A DNA stretch of 64,000 bases from CAIVVT01 sp963823095 (lineage in GTDB: Bacteria; Acidobacteriota; Terriglobia; Bryobacterales; Bryobacteraceae): the NCBI GenBank assembly GCA_963823095.1, contig CAWGKI010000019.1:124001-188000 (forward strand). Direction: 5' to 3'. The notes under the pieces were generated by a model. The model was not told the origin of the DNA. It searched no databases and saw only the letters and a program-made list of their open reading frames with translations. Of this stretch, positions 1 to 9,587 are shown one piece after another; position 1 is the stretch's first letter; the number at the start of each line of letters is the position of its first letter. Both the position numbers and the translations under genes were made by a program.

Positions 1-999
1 ATAGCTCCGCGCCTTTCGCCCGCCTACAACAATTTGGGCTCCCTCTACCTCCAACTCCGCAACTATCCCAAAGCAATTGAGATGCTCGAAAGAGGGCTGA
101 AGTTCAATCCAAATGTGCCTTCGACTTCGGCTCTGTTGGGGATCGCGTATTTTGAATCGGGCGATCAGCGGGCAGCCCGCCCCCACCTGGAAGCCGCGGT
201 TCGTGCCAATCCGGGCGACACGAACGCTTCGATGTTTCTGGCGAATTGCCTGACGAAGTTGGGAGATTTCCAGGCTGCGGCCCGGGCGCTGGAGCTACTG
301 TCGCAGCAGCAGCCGCGCAACCCGCAGGTCTGGTATCTGCTGGGCAAGGTATACATCCAGCTATCGGAATCCGCGCTCGCCAGGGTGAATGAAATCGACC
401 CCAGCTCCGTTTGGGCTCATCAGATCTCATCCGACATTGCCGAAGGCTTTAAGAATTACGACGGCGCGATTCTCGAAATGAAAAAGGCGGTGGCCATCGC
501 TCCGCGCCAGCCCGGCTTGCATTACAAGCTTGGCGATCTGTACCGCGAAACCGGGCAATGGGACGCTGCGTTTGGGGAGTTTTCTGCCGAGCTCGCCAAC
601 GATCCTCACAACTGCCGCGCTTCCTGGAAGCTGGGCGATGTGCTGCTCCTGCAGAGCATTCGTCCGGAGGAAGCGCTGGGCCATGTCGACAAAGCGCTGG
701 CGGCCTGTCCCGATCTGGCGGAAGCCCGCCTCGACCGCGCACGCCTGCTCGTCAAGCTGCATCGCCACGAGGAGGCCGTGCCGGAGTTGCTGACCTCCGC
801 CAAGGCGATGCCGGCCGAGCCAAGCATCCACTACCTCCTCGCGCAGGCATACCGCGCGTTGGGCCGCGGCCAGGAAGCCCAGGCGGAAATGCAGATCTTC
901 AGCCGGATGGACGAAGCCGCCCGAGCCGCCACCGCCGCTCGGGCCCGCGAAGCCATCCAAAGCAAAGAAGGCAACAAAGAAAGCCAGCAACCGCGGTAG
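1..999 (+). CDS. TPR-repeat protein, 5' end cut by window edge
   Basis: The reading frame is open from base 1, so the gene starts upstream; the TTG at 34 is internal to a repeat and is not a start. The visible 332 residues are almost entirely tetratricopeptide repeats with the usual spacing (for example SPAYNNLGSLYLQL at the very start, then repeated LG..Y...G signatures). A low-complexity Ala/Arg tail ends the protein. TPR arrays act as protein-interaction scaffolds; no catalytic domain is visible in this part. It ends 34 bases before a multihaem cytochrome that also carries TPRs, on the same strand, so the two are probably co-transcribed and may work together in the periplasm. What the missing N-terminus encodes cannot be said. 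Confidence 0.8.
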   Translation: MAPRLSPAYNNLGSLYLQLRNYPKAIEMLERGLKFNPNVPSTSALLGIAYFESGDQRAARPHLEAAVRANPGDTNASMFLANCLTKLGDFQAAARALELLSQQQPRNPQVWYLLGKVYIQLSESALARVNEIDPSSVWAHQISSDIAEGFKNYDGAILEMKKAVAIAPRQPGLHYKLGDLYRETGQWDAAFGEFSAELANDPHNCRASWKLGDVLLLQSIRPEEALGHVDKALAACPDLAEARLDRARLLVKLHRHEEAVPELLTSAKAMPAEPSIHYLLAQAYRALGRGQEAQAEMQIFSRMDEAARAATAARAREAIQSKEGNKESQQPR

Positions 1000-1033
1000 T
1001 CCACTGGAAGCGGAGCGAGACAGCGGGTTCGGA

Positions 1034-2608
1034 ATGCAGCAACTTCTTCGAGCAGCCGGGAACTACGAGTACGGAGTGCTGCTGCTGATCCTCGCAGCTT
1101 CCCCGATTCGCGCTGACCAGCGTTGCGCTGTCTGCCATCCGAAAGAGGTCGAGGGTTATGCCAGGTCGGCCATGGCGCGCTCCCTGGCGCCCGTTGGCTC
1201 CGGCCCGGCCCAACCGGACGGGGCCTTCGAGCACGGTCCATCGAAGACTGTCTTCTTCGTTCGCTCGCGTGCGGGAGGCATGACGCAAGGCTTCACCCGG
1301 GAGGGCGAATCGGCGGAGTTGCCCGTCGCTTTCGTCATCGGATCGGGAGCCCATGCGTTCGGTTATCTGATCCAGATCGGAAATAATGTCTTCCAGTCAC
1401 CGGTTTCTTACTACGCAAGCCGCCGTCTCTGGGATGTGGCGCCGGGATACGAATTCGATCTACATCCCGACTTCACCCGGCCCGTGACCGCGGAGTGCCT
1501 CTTCTGCCACTCTGGCAGGCCGCTGCCGGTTTCCGACTCTCTGAACCAATACCAGACCGGTGTCTTCGGCGCCTACGGCATCGGCTGTGACCGCTGCCAC
1601 GGCGACGTGGAAGCACACTTGAGGAACCCGATTCGCGGCTCCATTTTGAACCCAGCCAAGCTAACTGGCGCCAGGCGTTCGAGCGTATGCGAGCAATGTC
1701 ATCTCACTGGCGAAATCCGCATACCCAATCCCGGCAAGTCGATGACGGACTTCAAGGCCGGCCAGACACTCGAGGAGTTCTACACTACCTATGTGGGTGC
1801 GTCGGCTTCACCTCCAAATCTTTCCGGCCCTTCCATCAAAGTGGTCAGCCATGCCGAACAACTTGCGCTGAGTCGATGCGCCCTGAAGAGCGGTGACAGG
1901 CTCTGGTGCGGATCCTGCCACGATCCGCACAATAGACCGGCACATCCTGCCGCTTACTATCGCGACCGCTGCCTCACTTGTCACGCCGCGACACTTGAGA
2001 AGGCACATGCCGCGGAGGGCCGCGATTGTGTGGTTTGCCACATGCCGAAGATGCCGGCGAAGGATGGCGGCCACACCGCATTCACGAACCACAGGATCGC
2101 CCGCAGTCCGGATACCGGCACGGAAGGAACGCAACCCGATACATTGGCCGCTTGGCGCGAACCGGAACAGGCGCTGCGCGAGCGTAATCTGGCGCTGGCC
2201 TTGGTTGCCGCCGGGCTGGCCAACCAGTCCTCGTCAGAAGTAATTCGCGGCTACCGCATGTTGAATCGGATCGAGGGCAGTTTTCCCAACGATCCCGCCT
2301 TGCTCGCGAGCCTCGGCAGCGTTCTGATAAAGGCGAAGGAACCGGCTGAGGCATGGAAGAGGTTCGAAAAGGCCCTCTCGCTCAAGCCGAACTACGCGCC
2401 CTATCGTGTGAATGCGGCAACGGTACTGGTGGCCTTGAATCGCCCTGATGAGGCTATTCGGCAGTTGCAGCTAGCAGTGGCACTCGATCCGCTGCTTCAA
2501 CCCGCAGTCCTGTTGCTTGCGAAGCTGTACCGCGAACAAGGCCAGGCGGAGAAGGCGGATCGTCTGATCTCAGGCTTTCGGCAGGCCATGGGCGTTCCTC
2601 ATCCTTGA
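1034..2608 (+). CDS. multihaem c-type cytochrome with C-terminal TPRs
   Basis: The 524-residue protein begins with a hydrophobic export signal (about residues 12-27) followed by the first haem site, CAVCH at residue 31. Seven CxxCH motifs are present: CAVCH, CLFCH, CDRCH, CEQCH, CGSCH, CLTCH and CVVCH. The last three are closely spaced, the arrangement common in cytochrome c554/NapC/NrfB-like folds. From about residue 385 the haem region gives way to two or three TPRs. It is therefore a periplasmic or extracellular electron-transfer protein joined to an interaction domain. Multihaem-TPR hybrids of this kind are common in Acidobacteriota, usually without assigned function. The start is the ATG 34 bases after the upstream TPR gene. 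Redox partner and substrate are unknown. Confidence 0.8.
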   Translation: MQQLLRAAGNYEYGVLLLILAASPIRADQRCAVCHPKEVEGYARSAMARSLAPVGSGPAQPDGAFEHGPSKTVFFVRSRAGGMTQGFTREGESAELPVAFVIGSGAHAFGYLIQIGNNVFQSPVSYYASRRLWDVAPGYEFDLHPDFTRPVTAECLFCHSGRPLPVSDSLNQYQTGVFGAYGIGCDRCHGDVEAHLRNPIRGSILNPAKLTGARRSSVCEQCHLTGEIRIPNPGKSMTDFKAGQTLEEFYTTYVGASASPPNLSGPSIKVVSHAEQLALSRCALKSGDRLWCGSCHDPHNRPAHPAAYYRDRCLTCHAATLEKAHAAEGRDCVVCHMPKMPAKDGGHTAFTNHRIARSPDTGTEGTQPDTLAAWREPEQALRERNLALALVAAGLANQSSSEVIRGYRMLNRIEGSFPNDPALLASLGSVLIKAKEPAEAWKRFEKALSLKPNYAPYRVNAATVLVALNRPDEAIRQLQLAVALDPLLQPAVLLLAKLYREQGQAEKADRLISGFRQAMGVPHP

Positions 2609-2764
2609 ACGAGAATCCGATTTGCGCCCCTCTCGGCGAGCCTATGCATGAACGTAAACTGTGGGTCGTTCGCCTGCAATCCACATTGATCCACGTCCGC
2701 TTCAAGTTTAGGATTAGCGTAATACGGGACTTGAACTGGGATTGACGCGACTCCTGTGGCAGTG

Positions 2765-5206
2765 ATGAAAGCGACACTTCATGACCTGCGCTACGGCCTT
2801 CGGGTGTTGCTGAAGAATCCAGGATTCGCGGCCGTGGCGGTAATTACTTTGGCGCTCGGCATCGGCGCTAACGTCGCTATTTTCAGCCTCGTCGACGCCG
2901 TGATTCTGCGGCCGTTGCCGTACCCGGATCCGGATCAACTGGTGGGGCTCGGGCAGTGGCGCAATCAGAAGGGCGAAGGCTACATTCAAACGGGCGTCTC
3001 GGCGCCGAATGTCGTCGATATCGCAGCGGCCGGCGTATTTCAACAGGTCGCCTACTTCCGCTGGTCGGAGTTCAACATTACCGAAGGCGCCCGGCCGGAG
3101 AGCGTGCGCGGCATCAAGGCTTCGGCCCAATTGTTGCCGATGTTTGGCGTTGTGCCGCAGATGGGCCGCTTTCTGCTGCCCGAGGAGATGGAGACCGGCC
3201 ACGATCGGGTGGCAGTCATCGGTTATAGTCTCTGGCGGACGCGTTACGGTTCCGACCCGTCCATTCTGGGCAAGACTATTCTTCTCGACCAAGTCCGCTA
3301 CGTGATAGTAGGCGTGATGCCTGCTTCATTCCGTTTCACGTGGGACCAGGAGATGGATGTTTTCGTTCCGCTCGTGCTCACGCCTGAAGAACGCAGCGAA
3401 ACCGGGCGCGGCACTTCACGGGATCTGCAAACCCAGGCGCGCCTCAAGGCGGGCGTGAGCGTGCTTCAGGCGCAGACCGCGATGAACGTTTTGGCCGGCA
3501 ACCTGGCGCGCGAGTATCCCGCGGCCAACAAAGGTTGGGGCATCAAAGTGGAACCACTCCACGCAGCCTATCATCGCCAAATGCAGACGCCCCTGTTCGC
3601 CATGCTGGGCGCCGTGATGTTCGTTCTGCTGATCGCTTGCGCCAACGTGGCCAACCTGCTGCTGGCGCGCGCCACGGGACGCAGACGCGAGATCGCGATC
3701 CGCGTCGCCATGGGCGCTACTCGCCGGCGGCTGATCGGCCAATTGCTCACCGAAAGCCTGTTGCTCGCCTGTTGCGGCGGCGGGCTGGGGCTGTTGCTCG
3801 CCTATGCGGGAGATCGTCTCCTGACGCTAGCTATCGCCAGCTCCGGCCTCAGCCTCCCGAATGCGAGTGTCATCGGCATCGATTGGCGTGTGCTCCTGTT
3901 CAGCCTGGCGGTCACACTGGCAACCGGGGTGATCTTTGGCCTGGTGCCATCGTGGGCGACGGCAAAGAGCGGGCTCACCGATTCACTGAAGGAAGGCGGA
4001 GCGACTACCACGGCCGAGGCCGGCCGGCGAAACCTGCGCAACGCCCTGGTGGTCTGCGAGATGGCGTTAGCTCTGGTTTTGTTGACCGGAGCGGGCTTGC
4101 TGATTCGCACATTCATCGAACTGGTGAACGTCGACCTCGGCATCGATCCAACGAACGTTGTGACCATGGGCCTCAGTCTGCCGCATTACAAATACGGGTC
4201 CGCAACACAACAGGCGGTCTTCTACCGCGAACTGATGCAAAAACTCGCAAGCGTACCCGGCGTGAAGGCCGCGGGGTCCCAAAGCGGCGGCGCCAACGTA
4301 TTCTTTCTGCCGCAGGGCTGGCCCCCGTCCGCGCCTGGACAGGAACCGACAGCGAGCTTCAACATCGTGACGCCTGGCTTTTTCAAGGCCATGGGAATGC
4401 GCCTGGCGGCGGGGCGCGAGTTCACGGAGCACGACAGCGAGGGAGGTGCGCCTGTTGCCATCATCAGCGAAACTGTCGCGCAGCGCTATTGGCCGCACGC
4501 GAGTCCGCTGGGGAACTATCTCACGGTTTTGGCGCGCGTCTACTCGGGACAAACCTCCGAGGCCAATCGGCCTCTCGAGGTGGTGGGCGTCGCCAGGGAT
4601 GTTCGAAGCGAAGATCTGTGGCGCCCGGGAGCCGACATCTACGTGCCGTTTGCGCAGCACCCCTCGCCATCGGTGTTCCTGGTTGTGAGAACCTCATTGC
4701 CGCCGATGAGCGTTGTTCCGGCCCTGCGCGACGCCGTCCAGTCTCTCGACAAGGATCAGCCCGTAAACCGCATCAAGACGATGAGCGAGATCGTGGCAGA
4801 ATCTTACGGCGCACTTCGCTTCCCGATGATCCTGGTGTGGGTCTTCTCGGCTTTGGCCCTGGTGCTTTCCGCGGTGGGCATCTTCGGCGTGATGTCCTAC
4901 GCCGTGAATCGGCGCGCGCAGGAGATGGCCATCCGCATGGCTCTGGGAGCGAGCCGCCACGACTTGCTGCAGTTGGTGATGCGAGAAGGGCTTGGGGTGA
5001 CATTGGCCGGCGTGGTCCTGGGCCTCGCGGGAGCTATGATCTTAAGCCGCCTGATGGCCGGTTATGTCTATGGCATCTCGTCCGCGGACCCGCTCACCTT
5101 TACGGTTGCGTCCGTGTTGCTGGCCGCCGTGGCCTTACTGGCAAGTTACCTCCCGGCGCGGAGGTCGGCAAGAGTCGATCCAGTGGTGGCGCTGCGCTAC
5201 GAATGA
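2765..5206 (+). CDS. MacB/FtsX-type ABC permease (ADOP family)
   Basis: About 813 residues with the duplicated permease architecture of the acidobacterial 'duplicated orphan permeases'. It has an N-terminal DLRYGLRVLLKNPGFA motif and first membrane helix, a periplasmic MacB core (about 50-250), an FtsX block with three helices (about 275-400), a second MacB-type periplasmic domain, and a final FtsX block (about 690-800) ending in PARRSARVDPVVALRYE. No ATPase gene is adjacent, as is usual for this family. Members are thought to move lipids, peptides or drugs, or to act as mechanotransmitters; the substrate cannot be predicted. I prefer the ATG at 2765 to the GTG at 2756 because the family normally begins just before the HDLRYG motif. 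No clear ribosome-binding site is visible for either. Confidence 0.9.
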   Translation: MKATLHDLRYGLRVLLKNPGFAAVAVITLALGIGANVAIFSLVDAVILRPLPYPDPDQLVGLGQWRNQKGEGYIQTGVSAPNVVDIAAAGVFQQVAYFRWSEFNITEGARPESVRGIKASAQLLPMFGVVPQMGRFLLPEEMETGHDRVAVIGYSLWRTRYGSDPSILGKTILLDQVRYVIVGVMPASFRFTWDQEMDVFVPLVLTPEERSETGRGTSRDLQTQARLKAGVSVLQAQTAMNVLAGNLAREYPAANKGWGIKVEPLHAAYHRQMQTPLFAMLGAVMFVLLIACANVANLLLARATGRRREIAIRVAMGATRRRLIGQLLTESLLLACCGGGLGLLLAYAGDRLLTLAIASSGLSLPNASVIGIDWRVLLFSLAVTLATGVIFGLVPSWATAKSGLTDSLKEGGATTTAEAGRRNLRNALVVCEMALALVLLTGAGLLIRTFIELVNVDLGIDPTNVVTMGLSLPHYKYGSATQQAVFYRELMQKLASVPGVKAAGSQSGGANVFFLPQGWPPSAPGQEPTASFNIVTPGFFKAMGMRLAAGREFTEHDSEGGAPVAIISETVAQRYWPHASPLGNYLTVLARVYSGQTSEANRPLEVVGVARDVRSEDLWRPGADIYVPFAQHPSPSVFLVVRTSLPPMSVVPALRDAVQSLDKDQPVNRIKTMSEIVAESYGALRFPMILVWVFSALALVLSAVGIFGVMSYAVNRRAQEMAIRMALGASRHDLLQLVMREGLGVTLAGVVLGLAGAMILSRLMAGYVYGISSADPLTFTVASVLLAAVALLASYLPARRSARVDPVVALRYE

Positions 5207-5882
5207 TGAGCGTCCGCCGAATTAGAGCGCTGCCGTGTTGCGCCGTTCTTGTCTCACGCCTCTGGCAGGTTCTCAACCGTCCCTTTTCCCGATAGCCATC
5301 CTATTCGAGCGGCAGGCCAACGGTCTCTCGCGCAGACCGACGCCATCGTCGAGGATGAGAATCGCTGAAGAGGCCACAAAGAGAGTTCAGCCCAAGCAGA
5401 TCTGCCGATAAATCAGCCGCGGGATCATTACGATCGTGCGTATAAACTTTTACAACATTCTAGCAATTCACACGGATCGATACTATCGAGCCGCGTGGCA
5501 GGCAGCGCTCTCACCCCACAACCCCGCGCCTGCTAGATCGCAACCCATTGTCATCATTCAGTCTTCGGTTTATGGGCTAATGTCGGCGACATCCCATCGA
5601 GCAGAAACCCTGCAATCCGGGTGGAGGAGGAATCCCGTGCGATAAATGGGAACACTACCGCATGCGTGAAATCTTTTTGCTGTATCGCAAGCTCTTTCGA
5701 GAATATTCACGCTAGAATCGCTCACTTTCGTCAGTCTGCGCCGGTTATAGCGAAGGGAGAGGCGGCTGTTCTAATACGCCGGCAGGCTGGGGATTGGGTG
5801 CTTCAGCGGGCTTCTGGGCGAGCCCCATTTCTTCCGATGCGATACAAGAACACCTCGGCATGGGAGTCGAGAGAGTAACGAC
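5207..5882. other. 676-base intergenic region ahead of the complex III operon
   Basis: No convincing gene is present: the short open frames have unusual composition and no recognisable domains. The stretch is more AT-rich than its neighbours, especially 5430-5480 and 5650-5720, and must contain the promoter for the actA operon. I could not pick out a -35/-10 pair with good spacing. Confidence 0.5.
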
Positions 5883-6542
5883 ATGCCACAACTCTTTCAT
5901 CACAGCACGAATGCACTCGCGCGCGGCATGCTTTACGGCGCTGTGGTTATTGCCGGACTCGTGGGCTGGCTGGGTTACCAACTCGATCGCTCTAATTACG
6001 CCACGGGGCAGGGCACTCCGCGCGAGCAACCGGTGCCTTTCAGCCATGCCCACCATGTTGGCGACGACGGCATAGATTGTCAGTACTGCCATACCACTGT
6101 CGAGGATTCGGGTTTTGCGAATATTCCGCCTGTCAAGACGTGTCTGGATTGCCATTCGCAGATCTGGAAAACGAGCCCAATGCTGGAGCCCGTGCGCGCG
6201 GCGTTTCGCGACAACGCATCGATTCGATGGACGCGCGTGCACGATTTGCCCGACTTCGTTTACTTCAACCACAGCATTCATATCAACAAGGGCGTGGGCT
6301 GCGAAACCTGTCACGGGCGCGTGGATCGCATGCCGCTGACATGGCAGGAGAGTACTCTGCGCATGGAGTGGTGCCTGGAGTGCCACCGCCAACCAGAGCG
6401 GTTTGTCAGGCCGCGCGAGTTCATCACAGCCATGGGTTACCATCCAGCCGGCAATCAGGAAGAGATCGGGCGCAAGTTGGTGCGGGCATATCACATTCAG
6501 GATGCGCGCCAACTGACCAGTTGTTCGACTTGCCATAGATGA
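5883..6542 (+). CDS. actA: alternative complex III, pentahaem cytochrome subunit ActA
   Basis: 219 residues. A single N-terminal membrane helix (about 13-33) anchors a periplasmic domain with five CxxCH haem sites: CQYCH (66), CLDCH, CETCH, CLECH and CSTCH at the extreme C-terminus. This matches ActA, the pentahaem subunit that passes electrons from the quinol-oxidising part of alternative complex III to the mono-haem subunit or the oxidase. It is the first gene of a tightly packed operon with actB starting 12 bases later. The ATG at 5883 puts the membrane anchor at the N-terminus as expected. Identification is firm because gene order and haem count both agree. Confidence 0.95.
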   Translation: MPQLFHHSTNALARGMLYGAVVIAGLVGWLGYQLDRSNYATGQGTPREQPVPFSHAHHVGDDGIDCQYCHTTVEDSGFANIPPVKTCLDCHSQIWKTSPMLEPVRAAFRDNASIRWTRVHDLPDFVYFNHSIHINKGVGCETCHGRVDRMPLTWQESTLRMEWCLECHRQPERFVRPREFITAMGYHPAGNQEEIGRKLVRAYHIQDARQLTSCSTCHR

Positions 6543-6554
6543 GCGGAGCAAGAG

Positions 6555-9500
6555 ATGAGTGATTCAAACAAGCAACCGGATCTCGCCGCCGCTCGTGCAC
6601 GGCTGGAAAGCGCTCACGGGCGCGAATACTGGCGCAGCCTGGAAGACCTCGCCGCCGCGCCGGAATTCAGGGACCTGCTGGAGCGCGAGTTCCCGCGGCA
6701 GGCCATCGGCTGGAGCGACGACGAAGACATCGGGCAAGGCCGCCGCAATTTCCTCAAGCTGATGGGCGCCTCGCTGGCATTGGCCGGCTTGGGGGCGTGC
6801 ACGAAGCAGCCCACCGAGTACATCATGCCGTACGCGCAGCAGCCCGAGAGCCTGGTCCCCGGGCGTCCGCTGTTCTTTGCCACGGCGATGACCATCGATG
6901 GCGTCGCGCAGGGAGTGCTCGTCGAGAGCCACGAGGGCAGACCCACCAAAATCGAGGGCAACCCTCAACATCCGGCAACGCTAGGAGCGGCCAGCGCCCT
7001 GCTGCAGGCTTCGGTTCTCCAGTTGTACGATCCAGACCGTTCGCAGGGCGCGACGTATGAAGGCAAAGCGCGCTCCTGGAGCGATTTCTACGAGACGCTC
7101 CACGATGCCCTGGCGCAGCAGACAGCCAAGCGCGGCGCAGGCATTCGCATTCTCACTGAGACCATTACTTCGCCGGCTATCGCGGATCAGATCCACCAGA
7201 TCCAAAGGAAGTATCCGAGGGCCAAGTGGCATGCCTGGGATCCGGCGGGGGCGCACGGCGCTCGCGCCGGCGCCTCACAGGCATTCGGTCAGCCTGTCAA
7301 CACCTACTACGACATGGCCGGCGCCGATGTCATCGTATCGCTCGATGCAGACTTCCTGGCTTCCGGTCCGGCCGCATTCCGTTACGCTCGGCAGTTTGCG
7401 GCGAGGCGGCGAGTGCGCGGCACGAACACCGCGATGAACCGGCTATATGTGGTTGAGCCCCTGCCCACACCCACCGGGAGCAAAGCGGACCACCGGCTTG
7501 CGTTGCGCGCTTGCGACGTGCAGGAGTTTGCCTGGGCATTGGCGGCGGAGTTGGGCGCGGCAAACGGAGATCAAAAGGGCGAAAACGTAGAGGTCTATAA
7601 ATGGATCGGCGCCATCGCGCGCGACCTCAAGGGCCGTAAAGGCGCGAGCCTGGTCGTCCCCGGCGATTACCAGCCGCCCATCGTCCATGCGCTGGCGCAC
7701 GCGATGAACGCCGCGCTGGGCAACGTGGGCAAAACCGTGTTCTACACGGATCCCATCGAAGCGAGTCCAGCGGATCAGATCGCCTCGCTCGCGGATCTCG
7801 TGAAAGATCTGGACGCCGGCGCCGTGGACCTGCTGTTAGTTCTGGGCGGCAATCCCGTGTTCAACTCGCCGGTCGAGATCGGCATGCGCGATCGCATCCA
7901 AAAGGCGAAGCTGCGCGTTCATCTCAGCCAGTTCCACGATGAAACGTCCAATGTCTGCCAGTGGCATCTTCCCGAGACGCACTACCTCGAAACGTGGGGC
8001 GACGCGCGTGCTTTCGACGGTACGGTGACGATACAGCAGCCTCTGATCGAGCCGCTCTATGGCGGCCGTTCGGTGCTGCAGGTTCTCAATCTGCTGACGG
8101 ACCAGCCGCAGACCGGCGCGCTGGATCTGGTAAAGGGATACTGGTCGGGTAAGCACAAGGCCGAGGACTTCGAAGCCTGGTGGCGGCGCGCACTTCACGA
8201 TGGCGTAGTGCCGGGTTCGGCGCTGCCCACCAAGGGCTTGGCGGTGCGCGCTGGCGCACTCGGTTCGCCCGGCGCGCCAGCGCTCGCGGGCGGCAATCTC
8301 GAAATCGTCTTCCGCCCCGATCCCTCGATCTATGACGGACGCTTCGCCAACAACGGCTGGCTCCAGGAACTGCCCAAGCCGATTACCAAACTGACCTGGG
8401 ACAACGCCGCAATCATGAGCCCGGCCACGGCCACGCGCCTCGGCGTCATGCGGGAAGCCGATCTGAACTATGGCGCGGAAGGAAACCCCATGGTGGCGTT
8501 GACCTACCAGGGCCGCACTCTTCGCGCGCCCGTGTGGATCCAGCCCGGTCATGCAGACGACTCAGTGACGCTTCACCTTGGATATGGCCGGACGATGGCC
8601 GGACGGGTTGGCACCGGCATGGGCTTCAACCCATACGGTCTGCGCACGTCGAAGGCGCTGTGGCATGACATAGGCCTGGAGGCGAAGATCACATCAGGTT
8701 CCTACCTGTTCGCCACCACGCAGAATCAGCATGCACTGGACACCCGGCGGCATATCTACCGCGAGGCGGATCTCGGAGAATACCTCAAAAACCCGGAGGC
8801 TCCGCACCAGGGCGCGGAAACACCGCCTCCCGGACTGACACTCTATCCGGGATATAAGTACGAGGGGTATGCGTGGGGCATGGCGATCGATCTGTCCGCC
8901 TGCATAGGGTGCGGGGCGTGTGTCACGGCTTGCCAGGCGGAGAACAATATTGCGGTAGTCGGTAAGGACCAGGTGCGCCGTGGCCGCTCCATGCATTGGC
9001 TGCGCGTCGATACGTATTACAGCGGCGCCCCCAAGAACCCGAGGCTATACAATCAGCCGGTTCCCTGCATGCAATGCGAGAACGCTCCGTGCGAACTGGT
9101 CTGCCCGGTGCAAGCCACCACCCACAGCGCCGAAGGCCTGAACGATATGGTCTACAACCGCTGCGTTGGCACGCGTTACTGTTCCAACAACTGTCCCTAC
9201 AAGGTGCGGCGATTCAATTTCTACCTGTTCTCGGACTTTGAGACCCCCAGTCTCAAGCTGCAGCGCAATCCCGACGTCACGGTTCGCAGCCGCGGCGTGA
9301 TGGAGAAGTGCACCTATTGCGTGCAGAAAATCAATGCGGCCAAGATCGATTCCGAACGGGAAGACCGAAAGGTCCGCGATGGGGAAATTCTAACGGCGTG
9401 TCAGGCGACCTGTCCCGCCGAAGCGATCGTCTTCGGCGATATCAACGACCCCAACAGCCGCGTGGCCAAGATGAAAGCCGAGAAGCTGAACTACGCGATG

Positions 9501-9578
9501 CTGGCGGATCTGAATACACGTCCGCGCACCACATACCTGGCGAGCCTGCGCAACCCGAACCCGGAGATCGAGGCCTAG
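6555..9578 (+). CDS. actB: alternative complex III, molybdopterin-like/iron-sulphur subunit ActB
   Basis: 1007 residues. A cytoplasmic stretch of about 60 residues precedes a Tat signal (GRRNFLKLMGAS, Arg63-Arg64) ending in a lipobox-like LGAC with Cys82, so the subunit is probably exported folded and lipid-anchored. Residues about 85-740 resemble the molybdopterin oxidoreductase fold, which in ActB carries no cofactor. The C-terminal third is a ferredoxin domain of the NrfC/PsrB type with cysteine groups starting at C783 (CIGCGACVTAC), C838 (CMQCENAPCELVC), CVGTRYCSNNC, and C919 (CTYC) with CQATCP. These bind the iron-sulphur clusters that carry electrons from quinol towards the haem subunits. 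The fusion of both halves in one chain is normal for ActB. Ten bases separate it from actC. Confidence 0.95.
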   Translation: MSDSNKQPDLAAARARLESAHGREYWRSLEDLAAAPEFRDLLEREFPRQAIGWSDDEDIGQGRRNFLKLMGASLALAGLGACTKQPTEYIMPYAQQPESLVPGRPLFFATAMTIDGVAQGVLVESHEGRPTKIEGNPQHPATLGAASALLQASVLQLYDPDRSQGATYEGKARSWSDFYETLHDALAQQTAKRGAGIRILTETITSPAIADQIHQIQRKYPRAKWHAWDPAGAHGARAGASQAFGQPVNTYYDMAGADVIVSLDADFLASGPAAFRYARQFAARRRVRGTNTAMNRLYVVEPLPTPTGSKADHRLALRACDVQEFAWALAAELGAANGDQKGENVEVYKWIGAIARDLKGRKGASLVVPGDYQPPIVHALAHAMNAALGNVGKTVFYTDPIEASPADQIASLADLVKDLDAGAVDLLLVLGGNPVFNSPVEIGMRDRIQKAKLRVHLSQFHDETSNVCQWHLPETHYLETWGDARAFDGTVTIQQPLIEPLYGGRSVLQVLNLLTDQPQTGALDLVKGYWSGKHKAEDFEAWWRRALHDGVVPGSALPTKGLAVRAGALGSPGAPALAGGNLEIVFRPDPSIYDGRFANNGWLQELPKPITKLTWDNAAIMSPATATRLGVMREADLNYGAEGNPMVALTYQGRTLRAPVWIQPGHADDSVTLHLGYGRTMAGRVGTGMGFNPYGLRTSKALWHDIGLEAKITSGSYLFATTQNQHALDTRRHIYREADLGEYLKNPEAPHQGAETPPPGLTLYPGYKYEGYAWGMAIDLSACIGCGACVTACQAENNIAVVGKDQVRRGRSMHWLRVDTYYSGAPKNPRLYNQPVPCMQCENAPCELVCPVQATTHSAEGLNDMVYNRCVGTRYCSNNCPYKVRRFNFYLFSDFETPSLKLQRNPDVTVRSRGVMEKCTYCVQKINAAKIDSEREDRKVRDGEILTACQATCPAEAIVFGDINDPNSRVAKMKAEKLNYAMLADLNTRPRTTYLASLRNPNPEIEA

Positions 9579-9587
9579 AGCACCACC

